Below are positions 8,243-13,606 of a DNA stretch of 13,606 nucleotides, piece by piece. Position 1 is the first letter of the stretch; every line of letters begins with the position of its first letter. The stretch spans positions 1 through 13,606 of the forward strand of contig CAMDEL010000019.1 in the NCBI GenBank assembly GCA_945896765.1, read 5' to 3'. The DNA comes from Singulisphaera sp. GP187. Lineage in GTDB: Bacteria > Planctomycetota > Phycisphaerae > Phycisphaerales > SM1A02. The position numbers and the translations under genes were made by a program. The notes beneath the pieces were generated by a model. The model searched no databases. It was not told the DNA's origin and worked only from the letters and a program-made list of their open reading frames with translations.

Positions 8243-8920
8243 TTATTTCTTCTTGTCTGCCTTCTTGTCGTCGCCAGCAGCTGCTGCAGGGTCTTCCTTC
8301 TTGGCAGTCAAGACTTCAGGTTCGGCTGCGACAGCACCAGTTGTTGCTGCTTCACCCGTTGCTTCTTCAAGCACGAGGACGACTCGAGCGAGCGCGAAGT
8401 GTGGATTGCTGACGGCGGTCAGGCCAGCAGCAAGCTTCAACTGCGCAACAGTCATGATGTCGCCAACCATGTTGGTGAGATCGACGCGAATCGATTCTGG
8501 AATGTCTCGCACCTTGCAGCGCAATTCAAGTTCAGAAATATCGTGCGTCAACACTGCGCCAATTCGCTTGGCAGATTCTGGAACTCCGATGAAGTTGATC
8601 GCCACACTGACGGTGACTTCTTCATCGAGATTGACGCGAGTCAGATCGACGTGAATGACATTGTCACCCAACCAACCGAATTGCAGTTCTTTCACGAGAC
8701 AAGTCTCGGATGTTCCGCCGTTCACTTTGATTTCAAAGACGTGCAGTCCGCGGCGAAGCGCAGAGAGCATTGTCTTCTCGTCAACGCTGACGGGAGTTGG
8801 TTGGCTGCCGTGGCCATAGATCACCGCAGGGAGTTGCCCCTTGGTGCGAAGGCGTTTGGCGTATCGGGTTCCCAAGCGCTCGCGCGGAAGGGCATCTAGG
8901 ACGGGTACTTCATGACTCAT
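8243..8920 (-). CDS. rplY: 50S ribosomal protein bL25 (Ctc/TL5 type)
   Basis: A 225-residue long-form bL25, which binds 5S rRNA in the large subunit. The long form is the one called Ctc or TL5. The N-terminal 5S-binding domain starts RERLGTRYAKRLRTKGQLPAVIYGHG (about 13-38). The beta-rich second domain includes VKELQFGWLGDNVIHVDLTRV (about 75-96), VAINFIGVPESAK and ELELRCKVRDIPESIRVDL. It ends in an Ala/Glu/Lys low-complexity tail with KKADKKK. The ATG at 8920 has AGGAG (8927-8931, opposite strand) 6 bases upstream. It sits 41 bases behind prs and 64 before pth. In Bacillus the orthologous ctc has a general-stress promoter, but I see no equivalent motif here that I would defend. Confidence 0.97.
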   Translation of the reverse strand: MSHEVPVLDALPRERLGTRYAKRLRTKGQLPAVIYGHGSQPTPVSVDEKTMLSALRRGLHVFEIKVNGGTSETCLVKELQFGWLGDNVIHVDLTRVNLDEEVTVSVAINFIGVPESAKRIGAVLTHDISELELRCKVRDIPESIRVDLTNMVGDIMTVAQLKLAAGLTAVSNPHFALARVVLVLEEATGEAATTGAVAAEPEVLTAKKEDPAAAAGDDKKADKKK

Positions 8921-8961
8921 AAAAATCTCCTGTTTTCAAATAAAAGAATGAACGCTAAAAA

Positions 8962-9945
8962 TTAACGCTTGACCCCCGCGCCGTGTGTAAACAGCGCAGA
9001 AATCGACTGATCATGGTGAATACGATGCACTGCTTCGCCCAAAAGCGAAGCAACTGACAAGACGGTCAATTTCGAATCGAGCATTTTATGCCGCTGTCCC
9101 ACGGGAATCGTGTCCGTGGAAATGATGCAGGAGATGGGGCTTTCCATCAGGCGCTCGCAAGCCATGCCAACAAAGAGTCCGTGGGTGCAAGCGATATGAA
9201 CTGCCTTCGCACCATGCTCCATCACAACCTTCGCAGCTTCGCAGACAGTTCCAGCGGTGGAAATCATGTCGTCGAACATCAGCACGGTTGTGCCTTCAAC
9301 TGAACCAATGAGATTTTTCACAGAGACCTTCGACCCACTGTGTCGCCGCTTATCGATGATCGCCAAATCTGCGCCGAGCAAGTTGGCGTACATATTTGCG
9401 ACCTTCACATTTCCAACATCGGGTGAAACGATCGTCAGTTCGCCAAGTTCGCCGCGAATGCGACGGAAGTGATCACTGATGACTGGTGCTGCAGTGAGAT
9501 GGTCGACGGGAATATCAAAGAAACCCTGAATCTGAGCAGCGTGCAAATCCATACAGAGAACGCGCTGAGCTCCAGCGGTTGTGATCAGATTCGCCACTAA
9601 TTTCGCGGTGATTGGCACGCGCCCTTCGTCTTTGCGATCTTGCCGCGCATATCCAAAGTATGGAATGACTGCTGTGATTCGCCGCGCACTTGCGCGTCGC
9701 AAGCAGTCGATGAATACAAGCAATTCCATGATGGTCTGATTGACAGGGTCGCTGCACGACTGCACGATGTAGCAGTCGCGTCCACGGACATCCTCATCCA
9801 GTTTGACCAGCAATTCGCCATCAGGAAAGACGACAGTCTGCGCCTGGCCAATGGGCAATTCCAAGTGGTCGCACATGGATTGTGCTAAGACGCGTCCAGT
9901 TGATCCAGCGAAAATTTTCAGTTGTTCTCGATCGCTTGCGCTCAT
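8962..9945 (-). CDS. prs: Ribose-phosphate pyrophosphokinase (PRPP synthetase)
   Basis: A 327-residue class I PRPP synthetase, which makes 5-phosphoribosyl-1-pyrophosphate from ribose 5-phosphate and ATP for nucleotide, His, Trp and NAD synthesis. Signatures: FPDGE (40-44), IPYFGYARQDRK (94-105), the family signature DLHAAQIQGFFDIPVD (133-148), SPDVGNVKVAN (174-184), KRRHSG (199-204), and the PRPP-binding loop DDMISTAGT (225-233), where many relatives have Asp in place of the Ser. The start is the ATG at 9945, giving a family-typical N-terminus (LKIFAGS). The upstream extension of 100 residues lies over glmU in another frame and is rejected. The ATG overlaps the glmU stop as ATGA with only a weak purine-rich site upstream, so translation is probably coupled to glmU. 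Confidence 0.98.
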   Translation of the reverse strand: MSASDREQLKIFAGSTGRVLAQSMCDHLELPIGQAQTVVFPDGELLVKLDEDVRGRDCYIVQSCSDPVNQTIMELLVFIDCLRRASARRITAVIPYFGYARQDRKDEGRVPITAKLVANLITTAGAQRVLCMDLHAAQIQGFFDIPVDHLTAAPVISDHFRRIRGELGELTIVSPDVGNVKVANMYANLLGADLAIIDKRRHSGSKVSVKNLIGSVEGTTVLMFDDMISTAGTVCEAAKVVMEHGAKAVHIACTHGLFVGMACERLMESPISCIISTDTIPVGQRHKMLDSKLTVLSVASLLGEAVHRIHHDQSISALFTHGAGVKR

Positions 9946-10784
9946 AAATGACTTTCTATGGAATGAGTTGAACGTTGAGTTGATCCGAATTTCATGCGCA
10001 AAAGTCCCGAGACCTCCGCCAGTTGTTCTGGCGTGTTGACGGAAAGAACTTCTTCTGGAGGTACAGCATCGACGACATGTACGGTGCGTCCAGCTTTCTT
10101 GAGAATATGAAAGACATCGGTGATGTAATACTCTCCAGCAGCGTTTCGATTGTCGACTTGCGCAAGCGTGTCCAAAAGTGCGCCGAGTTCGAAGCAGTAA
10201 TACGAAGGATTGATTTCTCGATTCATCAACTGCGCAGGGGTGCAATCTTTTTGCTCGACGATTGCGCTGAATTCTCCCTTGGAATCGCGGGAAATTCGGC
10301 CATAACCCGCGGCATCTGGAATGACGCTTGTCGCAAGTGTTGCCGCCGCGTTGGCAGTGCGATGCGCGTTGAGAAGCGTTGCAATCGTCGCCGGCGTGAT
10401 CAGCGGACCATCGCCGCAGAGCACGAGCAATTCACTTGCCCGATCAACATTCAGAAGCAGGGGGCGCGCTTGATCGACGGCGTGTCCAGTTCCAAGTTGT
10501 GGAGATTGCCGCACGAATTCAATATTCGATCGACTTTGAAAATGCGCTCGAATGATTTCTTCTTGATGTCCAACCACCAGAATGATTCGCTTGATCCCAA
10601 CAGCAGAAACAGCATCAACAACCCATTCAACAAGCGGCTTGCCGAATGCAGTGTGCATGACTTTGGGCAGATCGCTGTTCATGCGAGTTCCCTTGCCTGC
10701 GGCCAAGATGACAGCAGTCGTCGAATGAAAACTCGACGAAGCACTCGACGATGCACTTGGCGAAGTTGAGGAAGAATGAGTCAC
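9942..10784 (-). CDS. glmU: UDP-GlcNAc pyrophosphorylase, GlmU N-terminal domain only
   Basis: A 280-residue nucleotidyltransferase matching the uridylyltransferase half of GlmU, which joins UTP and GlcNAc-1-phosphate to make UDP-GlcNAc for peptidoglycan and other glycans. Motifs: LAAGKGTRM (28-36) with K41 in DLPKVMH, then QSPQLGTGHAV, LCGDGPLI, GYGRI, VEQKD, EINPSYYCF and NAAGEYYITDVF, in the order seen in GlmU. E. coli GlmU is about 456 residues and has a C-terminal left-handed beta-helix acetyltransferase. Here the protein stops soon after the first domain and the next frame is prs, so acetylation of GlcN-1-P must be done elsewhere if this is the cell's GlmU. The first 20 residues are almost all Ser and poorly conserved. 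The GTG start at 10784 is supported by TGGAG 8 bases upstream. The stop overlaps the prs ATG, and tRNA-Gln ends 45 bases upstream on the same strand. Confidence 0.93.
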   Translation of the reverse strand: MTHSSSTSPSASSSASSSFHSTTAVILAAGKGTRMNSDLPKVMHTAFGKPLVEWVVDAVSAVGIKRIILVVGHQEEIIRAHFQSRSNIEFVRQSPQLGTGHAVDQARPLLLNVDRASELLVLCGDGPLITPATIATLLNAHRTANAAATLATSVIPDAAGYGRISRDSKGEFSAIVEQKDCTPAQLMNREINPSYYCFELGALLDTLAQVDNRNAAGEYYITDVFHILKKAGRTVHVVDAVPPEEVLSVNTPEQLAEVSGLLRMKFGSTQRSTHSIESHL

Positions 10785-10829
10785 GATGAACGCTCCAGTC
10801 AGTTCGAAAGGATGTCGATCGAATCAAAA

Positions 10830-10900
10830 TTAGCCCACCTTGATTTGAACAAGGACTAAGAGAACCAAAATCTCCTGTGCTACCGTTACACCATGGGCCA
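10830..10900 (-). tRNA. tRNA-Gln (anticodon UUG)
   Basis: On the minus strand a 71-base cloverleaf folds cleanly. The acceptor TGGCCCA/TGGGCTA is 7 bp with one G-U. The D stem GTGT/GCAC encloses AACGGTA. The anticodon stem GGAGA/TCTCT has the loop TTTTGGT, placing TTG at 34-36. A 4-base variable loop (TAGT) follows, then the T stem CCTTG/CAAGG with loop TTCAAAT and discriminator A. CCA is not encoded, as TTTTGATT follows directly, so it must be added by a nucleotidyltransferase. The tRNA precedes glmU by 45 bases on the same strand without an obvious terminator, so the two may share a transcript. Confidence 0.96.
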
Positions 10901-10929
10901 AATGCACCGCCGAATAATAACCTCGGCGC

Positions 10930-10958
10930 AAGATAATTTGATTGATCGATCGAACCAA
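10930..10958 (-). promoter_or_regulatory. Possible promoter for tRNA-Gln and the glmU run
   Basis: On the minus strand TTGGTT (10958-10953) and TATCTT (10935-10930) are separated by 17 bases and would start transcription about 20 bases before the tRNA. Both boxes are imperfect matches to the sigma-70 consensus. A perfect 6-bp inverted repeat (CGCCGA/TCGGCG) spans 10907-10927, just before the tRNA. Confidence 0.3.
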
Positions 10959-10960
10959 AG

Positions 10961-11276
10961 TTCAAGTCCCTCGAAAGGGCTTGAAACGCAGGGGGAGTCG
11001 ATGCCACAGTGCGTTCGCTGTTGGCACCGCGTCGGATCAACCGACGACGGAAACGCTCGACGCGGGGTCGGGCGTCCATCTCTGGGACCCTTGCCGCGGC
11101 TTCCTCTAGGCTGGAGTGTCCCTTGGCCGCGCCAAGACACCCCTTGCGGCGCCGCTGATTTCAAGCCGAGGCTTGAGATCATCCGTCACCGACGGCCCCT
11201 CTGTGAGGAAGGAAGAAGTTACTACAAATACGACTTCTCGCAAGGGGCTTTTGCTGCAATCTCCGATTTGTTTTTT
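10961..11276 (+). ncRNA. Candidate structured RNA (unknown class) or long leader of aat
   Basis: No credible protein is encoded between tRNA-Gln and aat, yet the stretch is GC-rich and packed with perfect or near-perfect hairpins. Examples: TTCAAG-T-CCCT/AGGGCTTGAA with CGAA loop (10961-10985); TGCCACAG/CTGTTGGCA (11002-11026); CGTCGG/CCGACG (11030-11046); GGGTC/GACCC (11065-11090); GTGTC-CC-TTGGC/GCCAAGACAC (11116-11140); a 10-bp stem GATTTCAAGC/GCTTGAGATC with CGAG tetraloop (11157-11180); CCGTC/GACGG (11183-11195); CCTC/GAGG (11198-11208). It ends in a T-run consistent with plus-strand termination. I looked for and did not find the conserved cores of RNase P RNA, tmRNA, SRP RNA or 6S RNA. 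Strand and ends are inferred; most hairpins would also form on the minus strand. Confidence 0.45.
11224..11276 (+). terminator. Terminator-like stem with T-run just before aat
   Basis: ACAAAT (11224-11229) pairs with ATTTGT (11266-11271), extended by CG/CG past a one-base bulge, and runs into TTTTTT (11271-11276). The 36-base interior can form a further GCAA/TTGC stem. The aat ribosome binding site begins 16 bases later. It may end the upstream RNA or act as an attenuator of aat. The stem is AU-rich, so termination strength is uncertain. Confidence 0.4.
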
Positions 11277-11305
11277 ACTGTTCTGATGCAAGGGAGTTCA
11301 TCCAA

Positions 11306-11932
11306 ATGACAACAATGGACCCAATTCAAATCGTTCTCGATGCATATCGAGAGGGCGCTTTCCCCATGGCGGACCCAGATTCTGGCGAAATTGACTTCTT
11401 TTCCAGCGATCCGCGGTGCATTCTGCCGCTCGATGACGGTGGGCTGAAGGTTTCCAAGACGCTCGCAAGAGTTCATCGCAGTGGGAAATTTAAGCTGGTC
11501 ATCAATTCTGCATTCGAGCGGGTGATCACTGCTTGCGCCCAAGATCGCACTCCCGAGAATCGATCGTGGATTTCAAGCGAGCTTGCGCAGATTTATTTGG
11601 AACTTCATCGCCGAGGTCACGCGCATTCTGTTGAAGCGTGGCTTGGTGATGCACTCGTAGGCGGACTTTATGGCGTCGCTATCGGCGGGGCTTTCTTTGG
11701 CGAAAGCATGTTCAGCCGACCTCTGGAAGGGGGACGCGATGCAAGCAAGGTTTGCTTGGTATCGCTAGTAAATCGACTGCGTGCCCGTCAATTTGTCTTG
11801 CTCGATTGCCAGTATGCCAATCCTCACATGGTCTCGCTCGGCGCGATTGAAATTCCCGCTCAGGGCTATCTGGCTAAATTGGCATCAGCGATTGACTTAA
11901 AAAGTGTGTCGCCCTTTGTCGGCGAACAATAA
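11306..11932 (+). CDS. aat: Leucyl/phenylalanyl-tRNA-protein transferase
   Basis: A 208-residue Aat, which moves Leu or Phe from aminoacyl-tRNA to the N-terminal Arg or Lys of a protein, marking it for ClpS/ClpAP degradation. Family blocks: YREGAFPMAD (14-23), FFSSDPRCILPLD (31-43), ENRSWISSELAQIYLELH (84-101), GHAHSVEAW (104-112), GGLYGVAIGGAFFGESMFSR (119-138), DASK (145-148), and LLDCQYANPHMVSLGA (165-180). E. coli Aat has 234 residues and about 25 more at the N-terminus. The FPMAD and FFSSDPR forms replace the gammaproteobacterial FPW and WWSPDPR, as in shorter Aat proteins such as those of alphaproteobacteria. The ATG at 11306 has GGGAG (11292-11296) 9 bases upstream; a second ATG at 11315 is possible. 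It appears monocistronic, behind the structured RNA region. Confidence 0.96.
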   Translation: MTTMDPIQIVLDAYREGAFPMADPDSGEIDFFSSDPRCILPLDDGGLKVSKTLARVHRSGKFKLVINSAFERVITACAQDRTPENRSWISSELAQIYLELHRRGHAHSVEAWLGDALVGGLYGVAIGGAFFGESMFSRPLEGGRDASKVCLVSLVNRLRARQFVLLDCQYANPHMVSLGAIEIPAQGYLAKLASAIDLKSVSPFVGEQ

Positions 11933-12270
11933 ATTGCAGAAATGCCGCTCTTGCGGAAAAAAGTGTCCGCGAAAGGTCGATTTGTGCCCGTAAAGGGGAA
12001 GGCGGGAAAAATTTCTTGTAAAAATTGGACGTTTAATTTGCAAAGTGAAATCTGCGGAGTAGTTTTTTAATGTAGTGAGCCACAAAGGGCAGTGCGTAAG
12101 CGCTGGTTGTATGTTTTGACCTTTGTTTGTTGCTTGCAGAAACCCTAAGCCTGCCAGATGCAATACAAAGTGAAGTGTTTCTGATTCTTTGTGTTGATTC
12201 CTCGTTGAAGCGTGGGTCGCCTCCACTTCTTCAATCTCCCTTTAAAAACGGCGAACTTTTACAGGAGTTT
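11933..12270 (+). promoter_or_regulatory. Gene-free region with structured 5' leader of the PEP-CTERM gene
   Basis: No credible protein lies in these 338 bases. The first part holds only a small CCGC-TCTT-GCGG hairpin (11945-11956) and an AT-rich zone around 12010-12055 where a promoter would fit; TTGGAC at 12025-12030 is a weak -35 candidate. The second part folds strongly. ACAAAGG (12082-12088) pairs with CCTTTGT (12120-12126) and encloses AGTGC-GTAA-GCGCT (12091-12104), a GNRA-capped hairpin. CAATACAAAG (12161-12170) pairs with CTTTGTGTTG (12187-12196), 10 bp with one wobble. TTGAAG-C-GTGG pairs with CCAC-TT-CTTCAA (12205-12234). The AGGAG ribosome site (12263-12267) follows unpaired. This looks like a folded untranslated leader, possibly regulatory. 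I cannot assign a riboswitch class. Confidence 0.45.
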
Positions 12271-12984
12271 ATGTCTACTTTTCAAAAATTAGCCCTTGGA
12301 TCGCTCGCAGCGATTGCATTCGCCTCAACCTCCAGCGCTGCTCTCGTCTACGGCGGCGGCACAGAAACTGGCTCCCGCTTTAACGCTGGCGCTGGTGCGA
12401 TCACTTACATGAACTGCTTCACGGCGATTGACGGCACCGGAGCTCAAACCCAGCTCGCGGTCGACAGCGCGATCGTCGGCATTCGCCGCCTCGTAGCGTC
12501 CGGTGCGCTGATTGATGTTGGCATGAATATCTATGCCGCCGAAATGACCTTCGATGGCGTCAACTTCGGCCGAGGAGCCAACTACCAGATCTATTCCTCC
12601 GCTTCCCTCGGCGCTGGCGCTGCTAGTGTCACTCAGCTCGTTAATACGGGCGCGGTATCGGGTGTTACCCTGAACCTGGAAACCGTCTCCAACGCGGGCT
12701 TGGGTGGTTGGTGGATTGGCGTCGAGTTCACCGGTGCTAATGCGGCGAACACTGCCAACGGCTGGCGCGTCATGAACGCTCCCACCACGGGCGCGTCTAT
12801 CAACGCATTCGGAGGGTTCAACTTTTCTGGCAGCGGAGTTTTCGCGGCCTTCTTTGCCTTCGGAACTCCGCCGGGGTCTTCGCCAAGCCGCTTAATGGTT
12901 GACGTCAATGGCACGCTGGTACCAGCTCCAGGAGCGATCGCGCTTCTCGGTCTCGCAGGACTCGTTGGACGTCGTCGACGCTGA
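12271..12984 (+). CDS. Secreted PEP-CTERM-type protein of unknown function
   Basis: A 237-residue exported protein. It has an N-terminal signal peptide (STFQKLALGSLAAIAFASTS, then SAA, likely cut after SSA near residue 23) and a C-terminal sorting tail of motif VPAPG (217-221), hydrophobic IALLGLAGLVG, and final RRRR. That three-part tail is the PEP-CTERM design recognised by exosortases, here in the PAPG variant common in planctomycetes. The middle is rich in Gly, Ala, Asn and Ser with a beta-like pattern, typical of surface or matrix proteins. The start is the ATG at 12271 with AGGAG at 12263-12267, an unusually short gap. An upstream in-frame ATG at 12127 would lack a signal peptide and is rejected. 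Codons end in C more often than in the neighbouring genes, which may indicate high expression. No exosortase or export partner is nearby; a terminator follows. Confidence 0.93.
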   Translation: MSTFQKLALGSLAAIAFASTSSAALVYGGGTETGSRFNAGAGAITYMNCFTAIDGTGAQTQLAVDSAIVGIRRLVASGALIDVGMNIYAAEMTFDGVNFGRGANYQIYSSASLGAGAASVTQLVNTGAVSGVTLNLETVSNAGLGGWWIGVEFTGANAANTANGWRVMNAPTTGASINAFGGFNFSGSGVFAAFFAFGTPPGSSPSRLMVDVNGTLVPAPGAIALLGLAGLVGRRRR

Positions 12985-13020
12985 GTCGATTCCGATCTGA
13001 CACTATCAAGTACGAACAGG

Positions 13021-13047
13021 CACCCCGTCGAAAGACGGGGTGTTTTT
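13021..13047 (+). terminator. Strong intrinsic terminator of the PEP-CTERM gene
   Basis: CACCCCGTC (13021-13029) and GACGGGGTG (13034-13042) form a perfect 9-bp stem capped by a GAAA tetraloop and followed by TTTTT (13043-13047). It lies 36 bases after the stop codon. On the minus strand there is no T-run after the stem, so it acts in one direction. Confidence 0.96.
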
Positions 13048-13166
13048 CTGTTTGTGCAAAAGATATCTTGCTCAAAAATCCTCTGAGGGGTCGGCGCAAG
13101 TTTTCGACCAATGACTGCGCTCGTTCTCCCAAGATTTGTTGCGACTTCCCAGAATCGACTCAGTAG

Positions 13167-13340
13167 TTATTCTGCAAATGTCAGCGAGATGAGTTGATTG
13201 AGCGTGACCGTTTCTTCAGGCAGGCCACTTTTACCGCCTGTTGCAGATGCCGCGCAAGAGCACAGCATCGAAACTGCAAGGACCATTGAGACAATGCGAG
13301 CGATCGTCCGTGCGGTTGGAGTACGAAGCGTAGAAGTCAT
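13167..13340 (-). CDS. Small putative lipoprotein or secreted peptide, 57 residues, coupled to mscL
   Basis: The ATG at 13340 overlaps the mscL stop as ATGA and opens a 57-residue frame ending in TAA at 13167. The N-terminus is basic (MTSTLRTPTARTIARIV), followed by a hydrophobic stretch (VSMVLAVSML) and CSCAASATGG, a classical signal-peptide layout. LCSC (26-29) is an acceptable lipobox with C29 as the lipidated residue. Cleavage by signal peptidase I after CAASA is the alternative. The mature part is only about 25-28 residues (GLPEETVTLNQLISLTFAE). No ribosome site precedes it, consistent with coupling to mscL. I know no family for it. It is supported by the overlap and signal design, not by homology. 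Confidence 0.6.
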   Translation of the reverse strand: MTSTLRTPTARTIARIVSMVLAVSMLCSCAASATGGKSGLPEETVTLNQLISLTFAE

Positions 13341-13606
13341 TGTGGTGTTGATCGCGCGGCCATCGTCTTGGCCATCACGCGAACGGCGATAAAGGCACTG
13401 AATGCGACAATGAAAAATTCCACAAGCGAATTGAGGAACATGCCATAACGAATTGCGACAGCAGGGGCAGTGATTTGCGTTGCGGCATCCAGAATTGGTT
13501 TCTTCAGCACGATTTCGAGATTCTTGAAGTCAACACCGCCGATAGCGAGGCCAAGTGGCGGCATGATCAGATCAGAGACAATCGAATTGATGATCTTGTT
13601 GAACGC
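13337..13606 (-). CDS. mscL: Large-conductance mechanosensitive channel MscL, N-terminal part outside window
   Basis: The last 89 residues of MscL, the pentameric membrane channel that opens at high tension to release solutes on osmotic downshock. The frame is open to the window edge: AFNKIINSIVSDLIMPPLGL matches the end of TM1 and the start of the periplasmic loop (E. coli has FGKIVSSLVADIIMPPLGL). It continues with AIGGVDFKNLEIVL, the variable loop, then TM2 as YGMFLNSLVEFFIVAFSAF and IAVRVMAKTM. The C-terminus is short (AARSTPQ) and lacks the longer charged helical bundle found in E. coli. About 30-45 N-terminal residues, including the gate part of TM1, lie beyond the window. The stop codon overlaps the start of the small lipoprotein-like gene. 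Confidence 0.95.
   Translation of the reverse strand, partial: AFNKIINSIVSDLIMPPLGLAIGGVDFKNLEIVLKKPILDAATQITAPAVAIRYGMFLNSLVEFFIVAFSAFIAVRVMAKTMAARSTPQ

Noticed and set aside
9946..10245. 100-residue N-terminal extension of prs
   Set aside because: The sequence is Arg/Cys/Ser-rich, lies over glmU coding sequence in another frame, and the family N-terminus begins at the ATG at 9945.
10627..11079. 150-codon open frame on - spanning the glmU start, tRNA-Gln and hairpins
   Set aside because: It runs across a clear tRNA and the N-terminal part of glmU in another frame, so it is a chance frame.
10901..11290. RNase P RNA, tmRNA, SRP RNA or 6S RNA
   Set aside because: No GAGGAAAGUCC core, no tRNA-like T arm with tag frame, no GGAAGGAAGCAGC-type SRP motif, and no end-to-end pairing typical of 6S RNA could be found on either strand by eye. 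A divergent member cannot be excluded without covariance models.
10893..11309. 138-codon open frame on + over the hairpin region
   Set aside because: It starts inside the tRNA-Gln gene, overlaps the aat start, has no ribosome site, and its sequence shows no domain-like pattern. The hairpins explain the region better.
12127..12270. 48-residue N-terminal extension of the PEP-CTERM protein
   Set aside because: It would bury the signal peptide inside the protein. The ribosome site and signal sequence place the start at 12271.
13198..13392. 64-codon frame on + at the right end
   Set aside because: It is antisense to mscL and the coupled small gene, with no ribosome site. The minus-strand reading is supported by MscL homology.

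Overview
The window looks like chromosomal DNA of a planctomycete, most likely of the class Phycisphaerae. This is inferred from a secreted protein ending in a PEP-CTERM-like tail (VPAPG, a short hydrophobic helix, then RRRR), from the housekeeping gene order, and from two very large unfamiliar proteins. No phage, transposon, plasmid or CRISPR signal was seen.

Layout. (1) Positions 1-5036, + strand: two large coupled genes of unknown function. The first is open at the left edge and looks helical-repeat (TPR-like). The second has a J-domain-like N-terminus without the HPD motif, one membrane helix, and a large probably extracytoplasmic C-terminal part. They share an ATGA stop/start overlap. 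(2) Positions 5069-6897, - strand: a cystathionine gamma-synthase/lyase family PLP enzyme and ssb, each preceded on its strand by a terminator-like hairpin. (3) Positions 7091-10900, - strand: a housekeeping run tRNA-Gln(UUG), glmU (uridylyltransferase half only), prs, rplY/ctc, pth, rpsF, ended by a good intrinsic terminator. Its core order glmU-prs-ctc-pth is the one known from Bacillus (gcaD-prs-ctc-spoVC). (4) Positions 10901-11305: about 400 bases without a credible protein, but dense in perfect hairpins and ending in a terminator-like stem with a T-run. I read this as a candidate structured RNA gene or leader and could not match it to RNase P RNA, tmRNA, SRP RNA or 6S RNA. (5) Positions 11306-11932, + strand: aat, leucyl/phenylalanyl-tRNA-protein transferase. 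(6) Positions 11933-12270: a gene-free stretch whose second half folds into several strong stems, leading into (7) a secreted PEP-CTERM-type protein (12271-12984) with a textbook terminator. (8) Right end, - strand: the 3' part of mscL, overlapping by ATGA a 57-residue lipoprotein-like small gene.

Functionally, the central cluster joins UDP-GlcNAc precursor supply (GlmU), PRPP synthesis (Prs) and translation (bL25, peptidyl-tRNA hydrolase, bS6, tRNA-Gln), with SSB nearby. The most novel-looking items are the structured RNA region before aat, the folded leader of the PEP-CTERM gene, the coupled pair of giant unknown genes, and the hidden small gene behind mscL.
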